From contig JBLHVH010000004.1 of NCBI GenBank assembly GCA_047628385.1, positions 1 to 45,956 on the forward strand: a stretch of 45,956 nucleotides of DNA, read 5' to 3'. Below, piece by piece: positions 15,946-25,103 of the stretch (position 1 is its first letter; the number at the start of each line of letters is the position of its first letter). Below the pieces are notes generated by a model. That model ran no database searches and was not told where the DNA came from. It saw only the letters and a list, made by a program, of their open reading frames with translations. A program made the translations under genes and the position numbers. The stretch is from PZPK01 sp047628385 (lineage in GTDB: Bacteria; Pseudomonadota; Gammaproteobacteria; Pseudomonadales; Oleiphilaceae).

Positions 15946-17469
15946 TTACTTTTCTCTCAAAAATAATTGGTACGCTACGTTTTCAGTTTCATCCCAATAA
16001 CGAAATCCCACCTTATTAAGCATCTCTTTAAAAGTACTTGTTTCTTCTCTGCCTGCCTGAACACCCATCAGCACTCGACTATAGGCAGAACCGTGATTTC
16101 GATAATGAAACATAGATATATTCCATTTTGCACCAAGAGAATTCAAAAATTTCATTAATGCACCTGGACGTTCAGGAAATTCAAAACGGTAAACTTGCTC
16201 ATCACCTACTCCAGCGGAACGCCCTCCAACCATATGGCGAATATGATTTTTAGCTATTTCATTGTCTGTCAAATCGTGAACAATGTAGCCCTGATCTCTT
16301 AATTCAGTAAGAATTTGAGCGCGCCCTTCACCACCAGCGGAGATTTGCACACCGACAAAAATCTGCGCATCACACCCTTCTGCATAACGATAGTTGAACT
16401 CTGTCACGCTTCTTTTATGTAACGCTTGAATAAACTTTTTATAACTACCTGGCTCTTCTGACAAGGTGACTGCCAAAATAGCTTCTCGCTGCTCTCCAAT
16501 TTCAGTGCGTTCTGAAATATAACGTAGCCTGTCAAAATTTACGTTAGCACCACTCACTACAGTAATTAGATTTTTATTTTGTAGTTGCTCTCGTTCGGCA
16601 TATTTTTTTAAACCGGCCAGCCCTACCGCACCAGCAGGTTCAGAAATGGCACGTGTATCGTCGAAAATATCTTTAATACTCGCACAAATTTCATCAGTAC
16701 TGACAGTAATCACTTCATCAACGCATTGCTGTGCGACTTCAAATGGAAAGGCGCCAATTTGTTTAACCGCGACACCCTCTGCAAAAATACCCACTTCATC
16801 AAGAATCTCTCTTCGCCCCGTTGCTAAAGCAGCTTTTAAGCACGCAGCATCTTCAGGCTCTACACCAATGACTTTTGTTTCAGGGCGAAGATACTTGATG
16901 TAAACAGCCATACCTGCAATCAGCCCGCCACCGCCAACAGGAATAAACACCGCATGAATAGGTGACGTATGCTGTTTTAGTATTTCCATTGCGACCGTTC
17001 CCTGACCAGCGATTACATCCTCATCATCATAAGGTGGAATATAAACAAAACCTTTTTCTTTAACTAATTCTTGAGCATAAACAGCAGCCTCATCAAAGGC
17101 GTCTCCATGCAAAATAACCTTCGCCCCTTTTGCTTTTACTGAATTCACTTTTATTTCAGGCGTGGTTTTAGGCATTACAATTGTTGCTTTAATACCCAGT
17201 TTTTGGGCCGCTAACGCTAAACCTTGCGCATGATTACCCGCTGATGCGGCAATAACTCCAGCCGCTTTTTCATCATCACTTAAAAGCCGAGCGCGATTAT
17301 ATGCCCCTCTCAATTTAAAAGAAAAAATAGGCTGTAAATCTTCACGCTTCAGAGAAATTTTATTTTCAAAACGTTTAGATAAAATAGGCGCTTCCGTTAG
17401 CGGGGACTCAATCGCGACATCATAAACGCGTGCATCAAGTATTTTTTTTATGTATCGATTTATTGTCAT
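15946..17469 (-). CDS. ilvA: Biosynthetic threonine ammonia-lyase (threonine deaminase)
   Basis: A 507-residue PLP enzyme that makes 2-oxobutanoate from threonine, the first step of isoleucine synthesis. The PLP lysine is in FSFKLRGAYN (about residue 52), the phosphate-binding glycine loop is VGGGGLIAGM (about 177-186), and SAGNHAQGLA is also typical. Two regulatory ACT-like domains follow (about 325-505), including ERPGALMKFL, so this is the isoleucine-feedback type and not the short catabolic form. E. coli IlvA is 514 residues. AAGGGA lies upstream of the ATG. It is divergent from rpiA over 197 bases. Confidence 0.96.
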   Translation of the reverse strand: MTINRYIKKILDARVYDVAIESPLTEAPILSKRFENKISLKREDLQPIFSFKLRGAYNRARLLSDDEKAAGVIAASAGNHAQGLALAAQKLGIKATIVMPKTTPEIKVNSVKAKGAKVILHGDAFDEAAVYAQELVKEKGFVYIPPYDDEDVIAGQGTVAMEILKQHTSPIHAVFIPVGGGGLIAGMAVYIKYLRPETKVIGVEPEDAACLKAALATGRREILDEVGIFAEGVAVKQIGAFPFEVAQQCVDEVITVSTDEICASIKDIFDDTRAISEPAGAVGLAGLKKYAEREQLQNKNLITVVSGANVNFDRLRYISERTEIGEQREAILAVTLSEEPGSYKKFIQALHKRSVTEFNYRYAEGCDAQIFVGVQISAGGEGRAQILTELRDQGYIVHDLTDNEIAKNHIRHMVGGRSAGVGDEQVYRFEFPERPGALMKFLNSLGAKWNISMFHYRNHGSAYSRVLMGVQAGREETSTFKEMLNKVGFRYWDETENVAYQLFLREK

Positions 17470-17666
17470 TTACTTATCCCTTGAACCCCGGCCTTAAGCC
17501 AAACAAAAGTAATCTTCTTGAATACTGTGCTAAATAAATTTTAACTCGTCAGTCTACAGAAAATACTTGTTACACACGAGAACCTAAATCGCTTTTCTGT
17601 TGATGATTCGGCGCTTATAATATGTATTATTAAAACACTGTTTATGTCCGTTTATTTGGAGCTTCT

Positions 17667-18341
17667 ATGAATCAAGATCAGTTAAAAAGCGCTGTTGCAA
17701 AAGCCGCAGTCAATTATATTAAACCTAAATTATATAGCGATAGTATTATTGGCGTGGGTACCGGCTCTACTGCAAACTATTTTATTGACCATTTGGCAGA
17801 AATAAAACACCTTTTTGATGGTGCTGTTGCTAGCTCAGAAGCCACAGCTGATCGCTTAAGAAGCCATGACATCAACGTTTATGATTTAGGCTCCATTGAT
17901 GAAATGGAGTTTTATGTCGATGGGGCAGATGAAACAAATGAGCGCTTGGAGTTAATTAAAGGCGGTGGTGGTGCCTTAACACGTGAAAAAATTGTAGCGG
18001 CCGTCGCTAAGCAATTCTTATGTATTGTTGACCAGTCTAAACAAGTTGACTTATTAGGCGCTTTCCCACTCCCCGTTGAAGTAATTCCAATGGCCAGAAG
18101 TTACGTTGGTAGAGAACTTGTTAAGCTTGGTGGAGATCCCGTTTATCGAGAAGGTTTTGTGACCGACAATGGAAATTACATTCTGGATACCCATAATTTA
18201 AAAATCATGGAACCTTGTAAGCTAGAAGCGCTTATCAATAACATTACGGGAGTCGTCACTAACGGACTGTTTGCTATTCGACCCGCTGATTGCTTGTTTG
18301 TAGGCTCTGCTTCTGGTGTTGAAACACTCAAAGCCTTATAA
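17667..18341 (+). CDS. rpiA: Ribose-5-phosphate isomerase A
   Basis: A 224-residue enzyme that interconverts ribose 5-phosphate and ribulose 5-phosphate in the pentose phosphate pathway. Phosphate and active-site motifs are all present: GVGTGSTANYF, DGADETN with the catalytic aspartates, and KGGGGALTREKI with the conserved lysine. The length is close to the usual 219. It has a TTGGAG upstream site and a TATAAT -10-like element at 17616-17621. The inorganic pyrophosphatase gene follows after 46 bases on the same strand. Confidence 0.96.
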   Translation: MNQDQLKSAVAKAAVNYIKPKLYSDSIIGVGTGSTANYFIDHLAEIKHLFDGAVASSEATADRLRSHDINVYDLGSIDEMEFYVDGADETNERLELIKGGGGALTREKIVAAVAKQFLCIVDQSKQVDLLGAFPLPVEVIPMARSYVGRELVKLGGDPVYREGFVTDNGNYILDTHNLKIMEPCKLEALINNITGVVTNGLFAIRPADCLFVGSASGVETLKAL

Positions 18342-18387
18342 TTAGGTTGTTGTGACCGCTGATGAATTTCACCCAAAGGAAATACAT

Positions 18388-18915
18388 ATGAATTTTGACA
18401 AGATCCCAGCTGGGTTAGATATCCCTAACGACATCTATGTCGCGATAGAAATCCCTGCTCAAAGCAGTCCTGTTAAATATGAAATTGACAAGGATATGGG
18501 CGCAGTTGTGGTTGACCGTTTTATGTCAGCGCCTATGTTTTACCCTGCTAACTATGGTTTTATTCCGAATACATTAGCAGATGATGGTGACCCTCTAGAT
18601 GTATTAGTGATCACACCTTACCCACTCATACCAGGCTCTATTATTCGATGCCGCCCTGTTGGCATGTTAGATATGGATGATGAAGCTGGCGGAGATGAAA
18701 AACTAATCGCAGTACCACACGATAAGCTGTCTCCACTTTACAAAGATATTCAAGATGTTGAAGACATTCCTTCATTATTAAAAGATCAGATTCAACATTT
18801 CTTTGAAAACTATAAGACTTTAGAGCCTGGCAAGTGGGTTAAGTTAAAAGGCTGGAAAGATGCAGATACTGCACGCGCATCCATTACAAAATCTGTTGCT
18901 GCATTTAAAAAATAG
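18388..18915 (+). CDS. ppa: Inorganic pyrophosphatase
   Basis: A 175-residue family I soluble enzyme that hydrolyses pyrophosphate and so drives biosynthetic reactions. The metal-binding signature DGDPLDVLV is present with its aspartates, as are FYPANYGFIPNT and the lysine-tyrosine segment KYEIDK. The E. coli enzyme is 176 residues. The ATG at 18388 is chosen because AAGGAAA lies just before it and the N-terminus then matches the family. The upstream start at 18352 would add 12 unrelated residues. A strong terminator follows. Confidence 0.96.
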   Translation: MNFDKIPAGLDIPNDIYVAIEIPAQSSPVKYEIDKDMGAVVVDRFMSAPMFYPANYGFIPNTLADDGDPLDVLVITPYPLIPGSIIRCRPVGMLDMDDEAGGDEKLIAVPHDKLSPLYKDIQDVEDIPSLLKDQIQHFFENYKTLEPGKWVKLKGWKDADTARASITKSVAAFKK

Positions 18916-18953
18916 TGATTAAGCCCCTTACTATTTAAGGACTTAATTAAAAC

Positions 18954-18990
18954 AAAAAGGCCGCTCCCCTATGGATTGCGGCCTTTTTTT
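18954..18990. terminator. Bidirectional intrinsic terminator between ppa and DUF2333 gene
   Basis: The stem AAAAAGGCCGC / GCGGCCTTTTT (18954-18964 with 18978-18988) has a 13-base loop and a T-tract on both strands, so it can end ppa on the plus strand and the DUF2333 gene on the minus strand. Confidence 0.9.
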
Positions 18991-19028
18991 ATACTTGATT
19001 CTGTCGCTATATTATTCCTTAAACAAAT

Positions 19029-20087
19029 TTACTGTTGCAACAAATTTCTCAAATCAATGATGGCTGCGCTTGCTCGCGAAATATAAGATGACATAGTTAA
19101 AGAATGGTTTGATAACAAGCCAAAGCCATCTCCATTTAATACCATCGGACTCCAAAAAGACTCTTGTGTCGCTTCCAGTTCTAATATGATCTGCTTTAAA
19201 CTCACCAATGCATTTTTACTTTCTAATAAATCTCGAAAATCATATTCAACTGCTTTTAAGATATGCACTAAAGCCCAAGTAGTTCCACGCGCTTCATAAA
19301 AAATATTATCTAACTCTAACCAAGGTGTTTTTTTCTCTTGAGTACCGATTGAAGTAGTAGATTGTGTCGCCGTCACATCTCCTGCTAAAGCAAGATCTAA
19401 CTGCTCGCGACCCACACTTTCAGTTAAGCGGTGAGACAAACCGCCTAAACGATTATTCACCTCCGACAACCATGCCCTTAAATTATCTGCACGCGCATAA
19501 AACTGAGCATCAGCTTGGTTTTCCTGAGCGAGGCGATTTAGATAGCTATGCATCGCTTTAATACCATGACGATATTCAGACTCTGTTGCAGGAATTGCCC
19601 AGCTATTGTTATCAAAATGGAACTGCGGTTCTGCGATGATTAAGTCTTTATCTTCAACAGATTGACTTTGTGATCGGCTAAAGTCTTTCCGAAAAGCTCG
19701 CGCCAAGTCACGCACTTGAACCAATACACCAAATTCCCAACGTGGAATATTGTCTAACAATAAACCTGGCGGAAAAATATCGTTTCTTAAATATCCACCT
19801 GGCTTATCCAGCATTGTTTCTGCCAAATAGATTAAAGCCGTTGTGGTGGTGTAACCTGTTACAGGGGCATGTCCTTGTTCACCAGCACGTTCAACCGCAT
19901 ACTGTTGTATATCAATCATCTCGGGCTCTTGACTCCACCACCAACCAAAGACTAATGTGAGAATTAAATACACAGAAATCACAATACCTATAATTCGAGC
20001 CAAAATACCACCACCTAAATAATCTTGAATATCTTCTTTTCTATGCCGAAAAAAATCGGCCCCTTTTTCAATTACGCGATTTATCAC
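19029..20087 (-). CDS. DUF2333 family membrane-anchored protein
   Basis: A 352-residue protein of unknown function that I recognise as DUF2333. A cytoplasmic start with a basic and acidic stretch (FFRHRKEDIQDYL) leads into one membrane helix (about 29-48, RIIGIVISVYLILTLVFGWW). A long mostly helical periplasmic domain follows, with GYTTTTALIYLAETMLDKPGG, RWEFGVLVQVRDLARAFRKD and a C-terminal segment ending in ISRASAAIIDLRNLLQQ. The start is at the only early ATG. It lies 66 bases after the LapD-like gene on the same strand and is probably read from the same message, ending at the bidirectional terminator. Confidence 0.85.
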   Translation of the reverse strand: MINRVIEKGADFFRHRKEDIQDYLGGGILARIIGIVISVYLILTLVFGWWWSQEPEMIDIQQYAVERAGEQGHAPVTGYTTTTALIYLAETMLDKPGGYLRNDIFPPGLLLDNIPRWEFGVLVQVRDLARAFRKDFSRSQSQSVEDKDLIIAEPQFHFDNNSWAIPATESEYRHGIKAMHSYLNRLAQENQADAQFYARADNLRAWLSEVNNRLGGLSHRLTESVGREQLDLALAGDVTATQSTTSIGTQEKKTPWLELDNIFYEARGTTWALVHILKAVEYDFRDLLESKNALVSLKQIILELEATQESFWSPMVLNGDGFGLLSNHSLTMSSYISRASAAIIDLRNLLQQ

Positions 20088-20153
20088 TTAATTTACTCAC
20101 TTTAAAAGTATGCGGCAACATTCTAAAATTAATACTGTCGACCAAAATTCAAC

Positions 20154-22154
20154 TTAAAAAATATCATTAGCTGTCGGACGACCTAGATAATAACCCATCG
20201 CACCATCTAAGCCCAAGTCCTTCAAAATATGCCACTCTTGTTCAGATTCAACCCCGACAGCAATCACTTGTATTTCTTGACTATGGGCAATCTGAACAGC
20301 CGAATGCAAAAAGAACTGATCACTTTGATTATCGTGAATATCACGAATAAAGCTATGATCCAGCTTAATAATATCTAAGCCTATACGCTGAAGGTAAGAA
20401 AACGGCACTGATGAAGAGCCAAAACGATCTACAGATAACTTAAAGTCATGTTTATTAGACAAGCTGCATAAGCGCTTCAATCCCGTTTCATGATAATGAA
20501 TCGCATGCTCAGACACCTCAAAAATTAGTCTTCCAGCAAGCTCTTTCAACGGATCTAACGTTTCATCTAACCAAGTAAGGAATTGCTCATCGGCTATCGA
20601 ACTCTCAGATAGCGTCACGCAATACACAACGCCATCTTGCTTTAAAGAAAGCGATCCAAGCACTTTTTCAATCACCATTTGGTCAAATGGAATCATAAGT
20701 TGAAAGCGTTCAGCCATGGGCAAGAATAAACCCGCCACAGCTAACTTATCATCAATATCTATCCGAGCAAGCACCTGATAATAAAGCAATCGCTTATCTT
20801 GAAATTCAACAACGGGCTGAGTATGCAAACTCACACTTCGATCAGCCAACACTTGCTTAAGTATCGCATGCCATTCGTTTGCTTGACGTACTTCACTCGA
20901 TAAGTCTACTGACTCAATATTTGCATAACGTTGCCAAGCCGATACACCACGACCCTGGGCTTGCCTCAATGCCATGTCTGCCTTTGATAGCAATTGCTGT
21001 GCAATATCATCAGAATCAACGCAAGCCAAGCCTAAATGTATAACGTCATCTCTTAATAACTGTTTTAGAATAGGCAGTGCAGATAGGTCTGCTAACAATT
21101 TAATAGAAAAATCATCAACCGCATCGCTCATTAAGCCTGGTAAAAACAGACTAAAATCTACGCCAGTCCGTCGTGCAGCGAAACTACTGGCATTTTGTTT
21201 TGTTATCGCCGCTAAAACAACAGCAACACTTACTAATAGTTCATTACCTAGAGCTCGACCATGCTCCTGGTTGATTTCGCTGAAATCACTTAATTGAATT
21301 AGTAGCAGGCAACCCTGCCCAGTACGTTGCTGAGACTCTAATTCAGCTTTCAAACGATTATCAAAACCTTCTCTGTTACTTAAACCCGTTAAGGTATCGA
21401 TAAATGACTTTGCTCGTAGTGTTTCAATCAAGCCTATCTGCTGTTTAAAAACTCGCCCCAATTTATCACCCATATCATTCATGGCAAAAGCGACTCTTGC
21501 CAGTTCTCGCGTTTTTGGCATAGGCGCTTTGTAACCAAACTTATTTAAGCTCATATCATGCGCTTGCCTTTCAACTTGCTTTAGAGGTTTTAAAATACTA
21601 GAGATAAATAATTGCGCCAAAATAATCCCTATAAAAGCAATCACGGCAAACCATAAGAATTGGGTCTGCATAATTCGCCAAAGTTCAGCATAGGCATAAC
21701 CAGGATGACTGACAATTTCAAGCGTGCCTAACTGAGCCCAACCAGACATGACTTGAGAAGTCTGCGCAGGTGTATCCAAATCAATCAACTGAATAAACCA
21801 GTCAGGTACTCTATCTATTTTTAGTGCTTGCTGCCGATTAATGAGGGCCTTGCCATTCACATCGTTAAATACAACCTGGCGATAGTCGCCGCTATCAAAA
21901 ATAACATCAATCATTCTTGCCGCAACGACTTGGTCTCGGGCATCGATAACCGTAGATAATGACAAGCCCAATGATGTCGCGGCATCCTGAGCATGTGATT
22001 GAAGCTGCTTCTGCAAATATTCACGTGTAATACTAATATTGAGAAAAAAACTGCCTAATAATAATAAGGTTAACAAAGCCCCAATAAAACACATAAGCAG
22101 TTGTTTAAGTGTTCTACGCTTGTTATTTTCGTTATGTGACATCGTTATATCCAT
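20154..22154 (-). CDS. lapD: LapD-like c-di-GMP receptor with degenerate GGDEF and EAL domains
   Basis: A 666-residue inner-membrane protein. Membrane helices at about 19-41 and 166-187 flank a LapD/MoxY-type periplasmic domain with the LapD hallmarks VPDWF, MSGW (Trp139) and SHPGYAYAELWR. A HAMP segment follows, then a GGDEF domain whose active motif reads TGVDF (330-334) and an EAL domain whose EAL motif reads QVLAR (460-464), so both catalytic sites look dead. Residues kept in the EAL fold include FEVSEHAI and IIKLDHSFI, consistent with c-di-GMP binding. LapD proteins hold the protease LapG away from a surface adhesin when c-di-GMP is high. No LapG gene is in the window. Start ATG 22154 is used and ATG 22142 is an alternative. 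It is divergent from an apparently active cyclase gene. Confidence 0.85.
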   Translation of the reverse strand: MDITMSHNENNKRRTLKQLLMCFIGALLTLLLLGSFFLNISITREYLQKQLQSHAQDAATSLGLSLSTVIDARDQVVAARMIDVIFDSGDYRQVVFNDVNGKALINRQQALKIDRVPDWFIQLIDLDTPAQTSQVMSGWAQLGTLEIVSHPGYAYAELWRIMQTQFLWFAVIAFIGIILAQLFISSILKPLKQVERQAHDMSLNKFGYKAPMPKTRELARVAFAMNDMGDKLGRVFKQQIGLIETLRAKSFIDTLTGLSNREGFDNRLKAELESQQRTGQGCLLLIQLSDFSEINQEHGRALGNELLVSVAVVLAAITKQNASSFAARRTGVDFSLFLPGLMSDAVDDFSIKLLADLSALPILKQLLRDDVIHLGLACVDSDDIAQQLLSKADMALRQAQGRGVSAWQRYANIESVDLSSEVRQANEWHAILKQVLADRSVSLHTQPVVEFQDKRLLYYQVLARIDIDDKLAVAGLFLPMAERFQLMIPFDQMVIEKVLGSLSLKQDGVVYCVTLSESSIADEQFLTWLDETLDPLKELAGRLIFEVSEHAIHYHETGLKRLCSLSNKHDFKLSVDRFGSSSVPFSYLQRIGLDIIKLDHSFIRDIHDNQSDQFFLHSAVQIAHSQEIQVIAVGVESEQEWHILKDLGLDGAMGYYLGRPTANDIF

Positions 22155-22330
22155 CTATAGTTTCTTTGCTACCCTTCATTCAAACATAATATTTATTCCC
22201 ATAACACTATCTAATTATCAATTGGTTACACGAAACACGCTAGACAGATAGGAATTTTAAGTAATACTACATTCATACTAACCGTTTATCTGTATGCTTT
22301 ATCTAAATATAGTCTTGCTAGGGAATATTA
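22155..22330. promoter_or_regulatory. Shared divergent promoter region of lapD-like and cyclase genes
   Basis: These 176 bases must contain the promoters of both genes. Plus-strand hexamers resembling -10 sites occur, but I could not fix a pair with confidence. The shared region allows joint control. Confidence 0.4.
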
Positions 22331-23968
22331 ATGACTCAAGAGAATCAACGAGAGAAATTAAAACAACTTTTTGCTAAGCGAGTTACAACTCAAGCTAGAG
22401 TTGTGCTGGACATTTACCAAAAGTGTCGCTCAAGCTCTTGGAGTGAGCCTTCTCGCCGACTAAGTCTAACGGACGCTGCTGAAAAACTTGATCGTTTCGC
22501 TGAACGCTTCGAAATGCCCCAACAGCAACAAACAGCCAATAAAATTATTATAATTTTAAAGTCCTTGGCACCTGGTCAACTACTTGGTGAAGAACAGCAA
22601 GAAGAATTAGACAAAGTCATTCAAGAATTGAATGACTGCACCTTGAGAAAAACAGATTCAAAAGCAAATAAAGTCACTCAAATAGAATCTAGTCCTAGAA
22701 CCCTCCTTCGAACACCGATATATTTAGCCTTAAACAACACCGAATACGCGAACAGAATTATTAACCAACTTGAGTTCTTCGGCTTTCGATCTATGAGCTT
22801 CAATAACTCTCAAGACCTTATTTTAGCAGCAAAACAAGACAAACCTGAAACAATCGTTGCTGATATTGACTTTGATGGCAGCAATTTTTCAGGCATTGAA
22901 TCAATACGTGAAATCCAAAATTGTTATGACGTCACGATTCCGATTATTTTTGTCAGTGACCAAAGAGACGATATTGAAGCACGCTTAATGGCATCAAGAA
23001 CGGGGGGTGAAGAGTTTTTCTATCGCGCAGTAGATCCTGGTCAGCTTATTGAAAAAATAGAGAATTATACACACGCAAGCACCCAAGATCCTTACAGGAT
23101 TCTGGTTGTTGACGACTCTAAAGCGCAAGCAAAGTACATTGAAAATATTCTAAACAAGTCCGGAATGATCCCTGGCGTTATTACAGATCCTATGCAAATA
23201 TTAGTTGCCTTAAATGATTTTCAGCCAGAAATAATTATCATGGATATGTATATGCCAGGCTGTACCGGCATGGAACTAGCGCGCGTTATTCGTCAACAAG
23301 ATAAATTCCACAGCGTTCCCATCATTTATTTATCTGCCGAAGATGATGTCAATAAGCAGCTTCATGCGATGAGCTTAGGCGGAGATGATTTTTTAACAAA
23401 GCCTATCGATCCGAAACATCTGGTAGCAACACTTATAAACAGAGGACGACGAGCTCGGTCCTTACTAGCGCTCATGATTCGCGACAGCCTAACGGGCTTA
23501 TTCAATCACACACATACCTTGTATTTGTTAGATCTTGAAATTAATAAAGCCCAACAAAAAAGCCTACCCTTATCGTTCGCAATGCTTGATATCGATTACT
23601 TTAAGAAAGTGAATGATAATTATGGCCATCCGATAGGTGACCGTGTACTTAAAAGTTTATCATTATTTTTAAAACAACGCCTACGAAAAACAGATCATAT
23701 TGGGCGCTATGGCGGCGAAGAATTTGCCATAGTTCTTCCCAACACGACTGAACGCGATGCGAAAATCATATTAAATGAAATTAGAGAACGCTTTTCTGAG
23801 TTGCCTCAACCTGCCAGCGACAAAACCTTTAATGTTACTTTTAGTTGCGGTATTGCAATGTCATCGATAGAAAACTCTCAATCACTTTGCGAGAAAGCTG
23901 ATCAAGCCTTATATGACGCTAAGCGTAATGGACGAAATACAGTTCGTTGTTACAATATGGACATGTAA
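22331..23968 (+). CDS. Response-regulator diguanylate cyclase (REC-REC-GGDEF)
   Basis: A 545-residue cytoplasmic enzyme that should make c-di-GMP from GTP. The first 105 residues are helical and resemble a histidine phosphotransfer fold, but I see no clear phospho-histidine. The first receiver (about 128-248) is degenerate, since the usual lysine near its end is replaced (FYRAVDP). The second receiver (about 255-375) is complete, with acidic VVDDSK, phospho-acceptor Asp305 in IIMDMYMP, LSAEDD, and Lys357 in LTKPID. The GGDEF domain has an intact active motif GGEEF at 461-465 and a product-inhibition site RKTD at 452-455, five residues before it. So activity should be set by phosphorylation and limited by its own product. 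The sensor kinase is not in the window. It is divergent from the LapD-like gene. Confidence 0.92.
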   Translation: MTQENQREKLKQLFAKRVTTQARVVLDIYQKCRSSSWSEPSRRLSLTDAAEKLDRFAERFEMPQQQQTANKIIIILKSLAPGQLLGEEQQEELDKVIQELNDCTLRKTDSKANKVTQIESSPRTLLRTPIYLALNNTEYANRIINQLEFFGFRSMSFNNSQDLILAAKQDKPETIVADIDFDGSNFSGIESIREIQNCYDVTIPIIFVSDQRDDIEARLMASRTGGEEFFYRAVDPGQLIEKIENYTHASTQDPYRILVVDDSKAQAKYIENILNKSGMIPGVITDPMQILVALNDFQPEIIIMDMYMPGCTGMELARVIRQQDKFHSVPIIYLSAEDDVNKQLHAMSLGGDDFLTKPIDPKHLVATLINRGRRARSLLALMIRDSLTGLFNHTHTLYLLDLEINKAQQKSLPLSFAMLDIDYFKKVNDNYGHPIGDRVLKSLSLFLKQRLRKTDHIGRYGGEEFAIVLPNTTERDAKIILNEIRERFSELPQPASDKTFNVTFSCGIAMSSIENSQSLCEKADQALYDAKRNGRNTVRCYNMDM

Positions 23969-24149
23969 GAAGGCGGCTCCAAAATACCTTTATGCTTGTA
24001 AATTCGTTAAACTATGTGCAAAATAGTCGCCAAGTTGCACATAAAGTGCATGAACAGCTTTTTTTAACACTCTGCATTTAAGCGCGTTTAAAATTAGCCG
24101 CAAACACGATTAAATAAATATACGCAAACCAACTTTTCAGGCACTCGTT

Positions 24150-24587
24150 ATGGCATCTATCCTTGTGCTTCATGGCCCTAATTTAAATCTTTTAGGCACT
24201 CGCGAACCAGAAATTTATGGTTCTGAGAATTTAGAAGAAATTAATATTCGTCTTGAAACCCAAGCCAATAAAAATGGGCATCAACTTGTGTCACTGCAAA
24301 GCAACGCGGAGCACATTTTAATTGACCGTATACACCAAGCAAAACAAGATAACACAAAATTTATAATCATAAATCCCGCTGCTTTTACTCACACCAGCGT
24401 CGCACTTAGAGATGCTCTTTTAGCTGTAAGCATTCCCTTTATTGAAGTTCATCTTTCAAATGTGCATGCACGAGAAACTTTTCGACACAAATCTTACTTC
24501 TCAGATGTCGCCCTAGGTGTCATTTGTGGATTTGGTAGCGCTGGTTATGACGCTGCACTTAAAAAAGCATTGGACACATTAGTTTAG
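24150..24587 (+). CDS. aroQ: Type II 3-dehydroquinate dehydratase
   Basis: A 145-residue enzyme of the shikimate pathway that dehydrates 3-dehydroquinate to 3-dehydroshikimate. Signature motifs are present: VLHGPNLNLLGTREPEIYG with the active-site tyrosine, INPAAFTHTSVALRDAL, EVHLSNVHARETFR and GFGSAGYDAAL. It is the first gene of the aroQ-accB-accC group, an order common in proteobacteria, with accB starting 55 bases after its stop. Confidence 0.96.
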   Translation: MASILVLHGPNLNLLGTREPEIYGSENLEEINIRLETQANKNGHQLVSLQSNAEHILIDRIHQAKQDNTKFIIINPAAFTHTSVALRDALLAVSIPFIEVHLSNVHARETFRHKSYFSDVALGVICGFGSAGYDAALKKALDTLV

Positions 24588-24642
24588 AAAGCCTTGTAAG
24601 CTTAAAATACTTACTCGCATTTCAACCATATTGAGAATTTTT

Positions 24643-25083
24643 ATGGATATTCGAAAGATCAAAAAACTCATCGAACTTATAGCAGAGTCAGATGTTGAAG
24701 AAATCGAGATTAAAGATGGCGAAGAATCGATACGTATCAGCCGCCGAAATAAGTTAGCTTCGCATCAAACACGTCAAGAACCCGTCGTTCAAACTAATAC
24801 ACTGAGCCCTGCAACGACGACTACACCAGAGCCAGTTCATACACCTGATAAGAACTGTATCAACTCCCCTATGGTCGGTACATTCTATCGCGCTGCTTCG
24901 CCAGAATCTGCTGTATTTGCCGAAGTTGGGCAACATGTTAAAGAAGGCGATGTTGTTTGCATTATTGAAGCGATGAAAATGATGAATCAAATCGAAGCGG
25001 ATAAAAGCGGCATCATTGAGTCAATTAATGTTGTGGATGGCGAACCTGTAGAATTCGACCAACCCTTATTTACGATTGCATAA
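24643..25083 (+). CDS. accB: Biotin carboxyl carrier protein of acetyl-CoA carboxylase
   Basis: A 146-residue carrier subunit that holds the biotin between the carboxylase and transferase parts. The N-terminal half (MDIRKIKKLIELI, EEIEIKDGEESIRI) and the Thr/Pro-rich linker are typical. The C-terminal lipoyl-like domain carries the biotinylation site EAMKMMN, with Lys112. The ATG at 24643 is used because the N-terminus matches the family. A TTG at 24631 is in frame upstream. accC starts 20 bases after its stop. Confidence 0.96.
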   Translation: MDIRKIKKLIELIAESDVEEIEIKDGEESIRISRRNKLASHQTRQEPVVQTNTLSPATTTTPEPVHTPDKNCINSPMVGTFYRAASPESAVFAEVGQHVKEGDVVCIIEAMKMMNQIEADKSGIIESINVVDGEPVEFDQPLFTIA

Positions 25084-25103
25084 AGACTGACAGGAACCAA
25101 TTC

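Noticed and set aside
17593..17621. Promoter for rpiA
   Set aside because: A TATAAT is present at 17616 but no -35 at a proper distance, so only mentioned with the gene.
24036..24066. Small hairpin TGCAC/GTGCA followed by a T-run after the cyclase gene
   Set aside because: Only a five-base stem, and the T-run starts nine bases later, so it is too weak to call a terminator.
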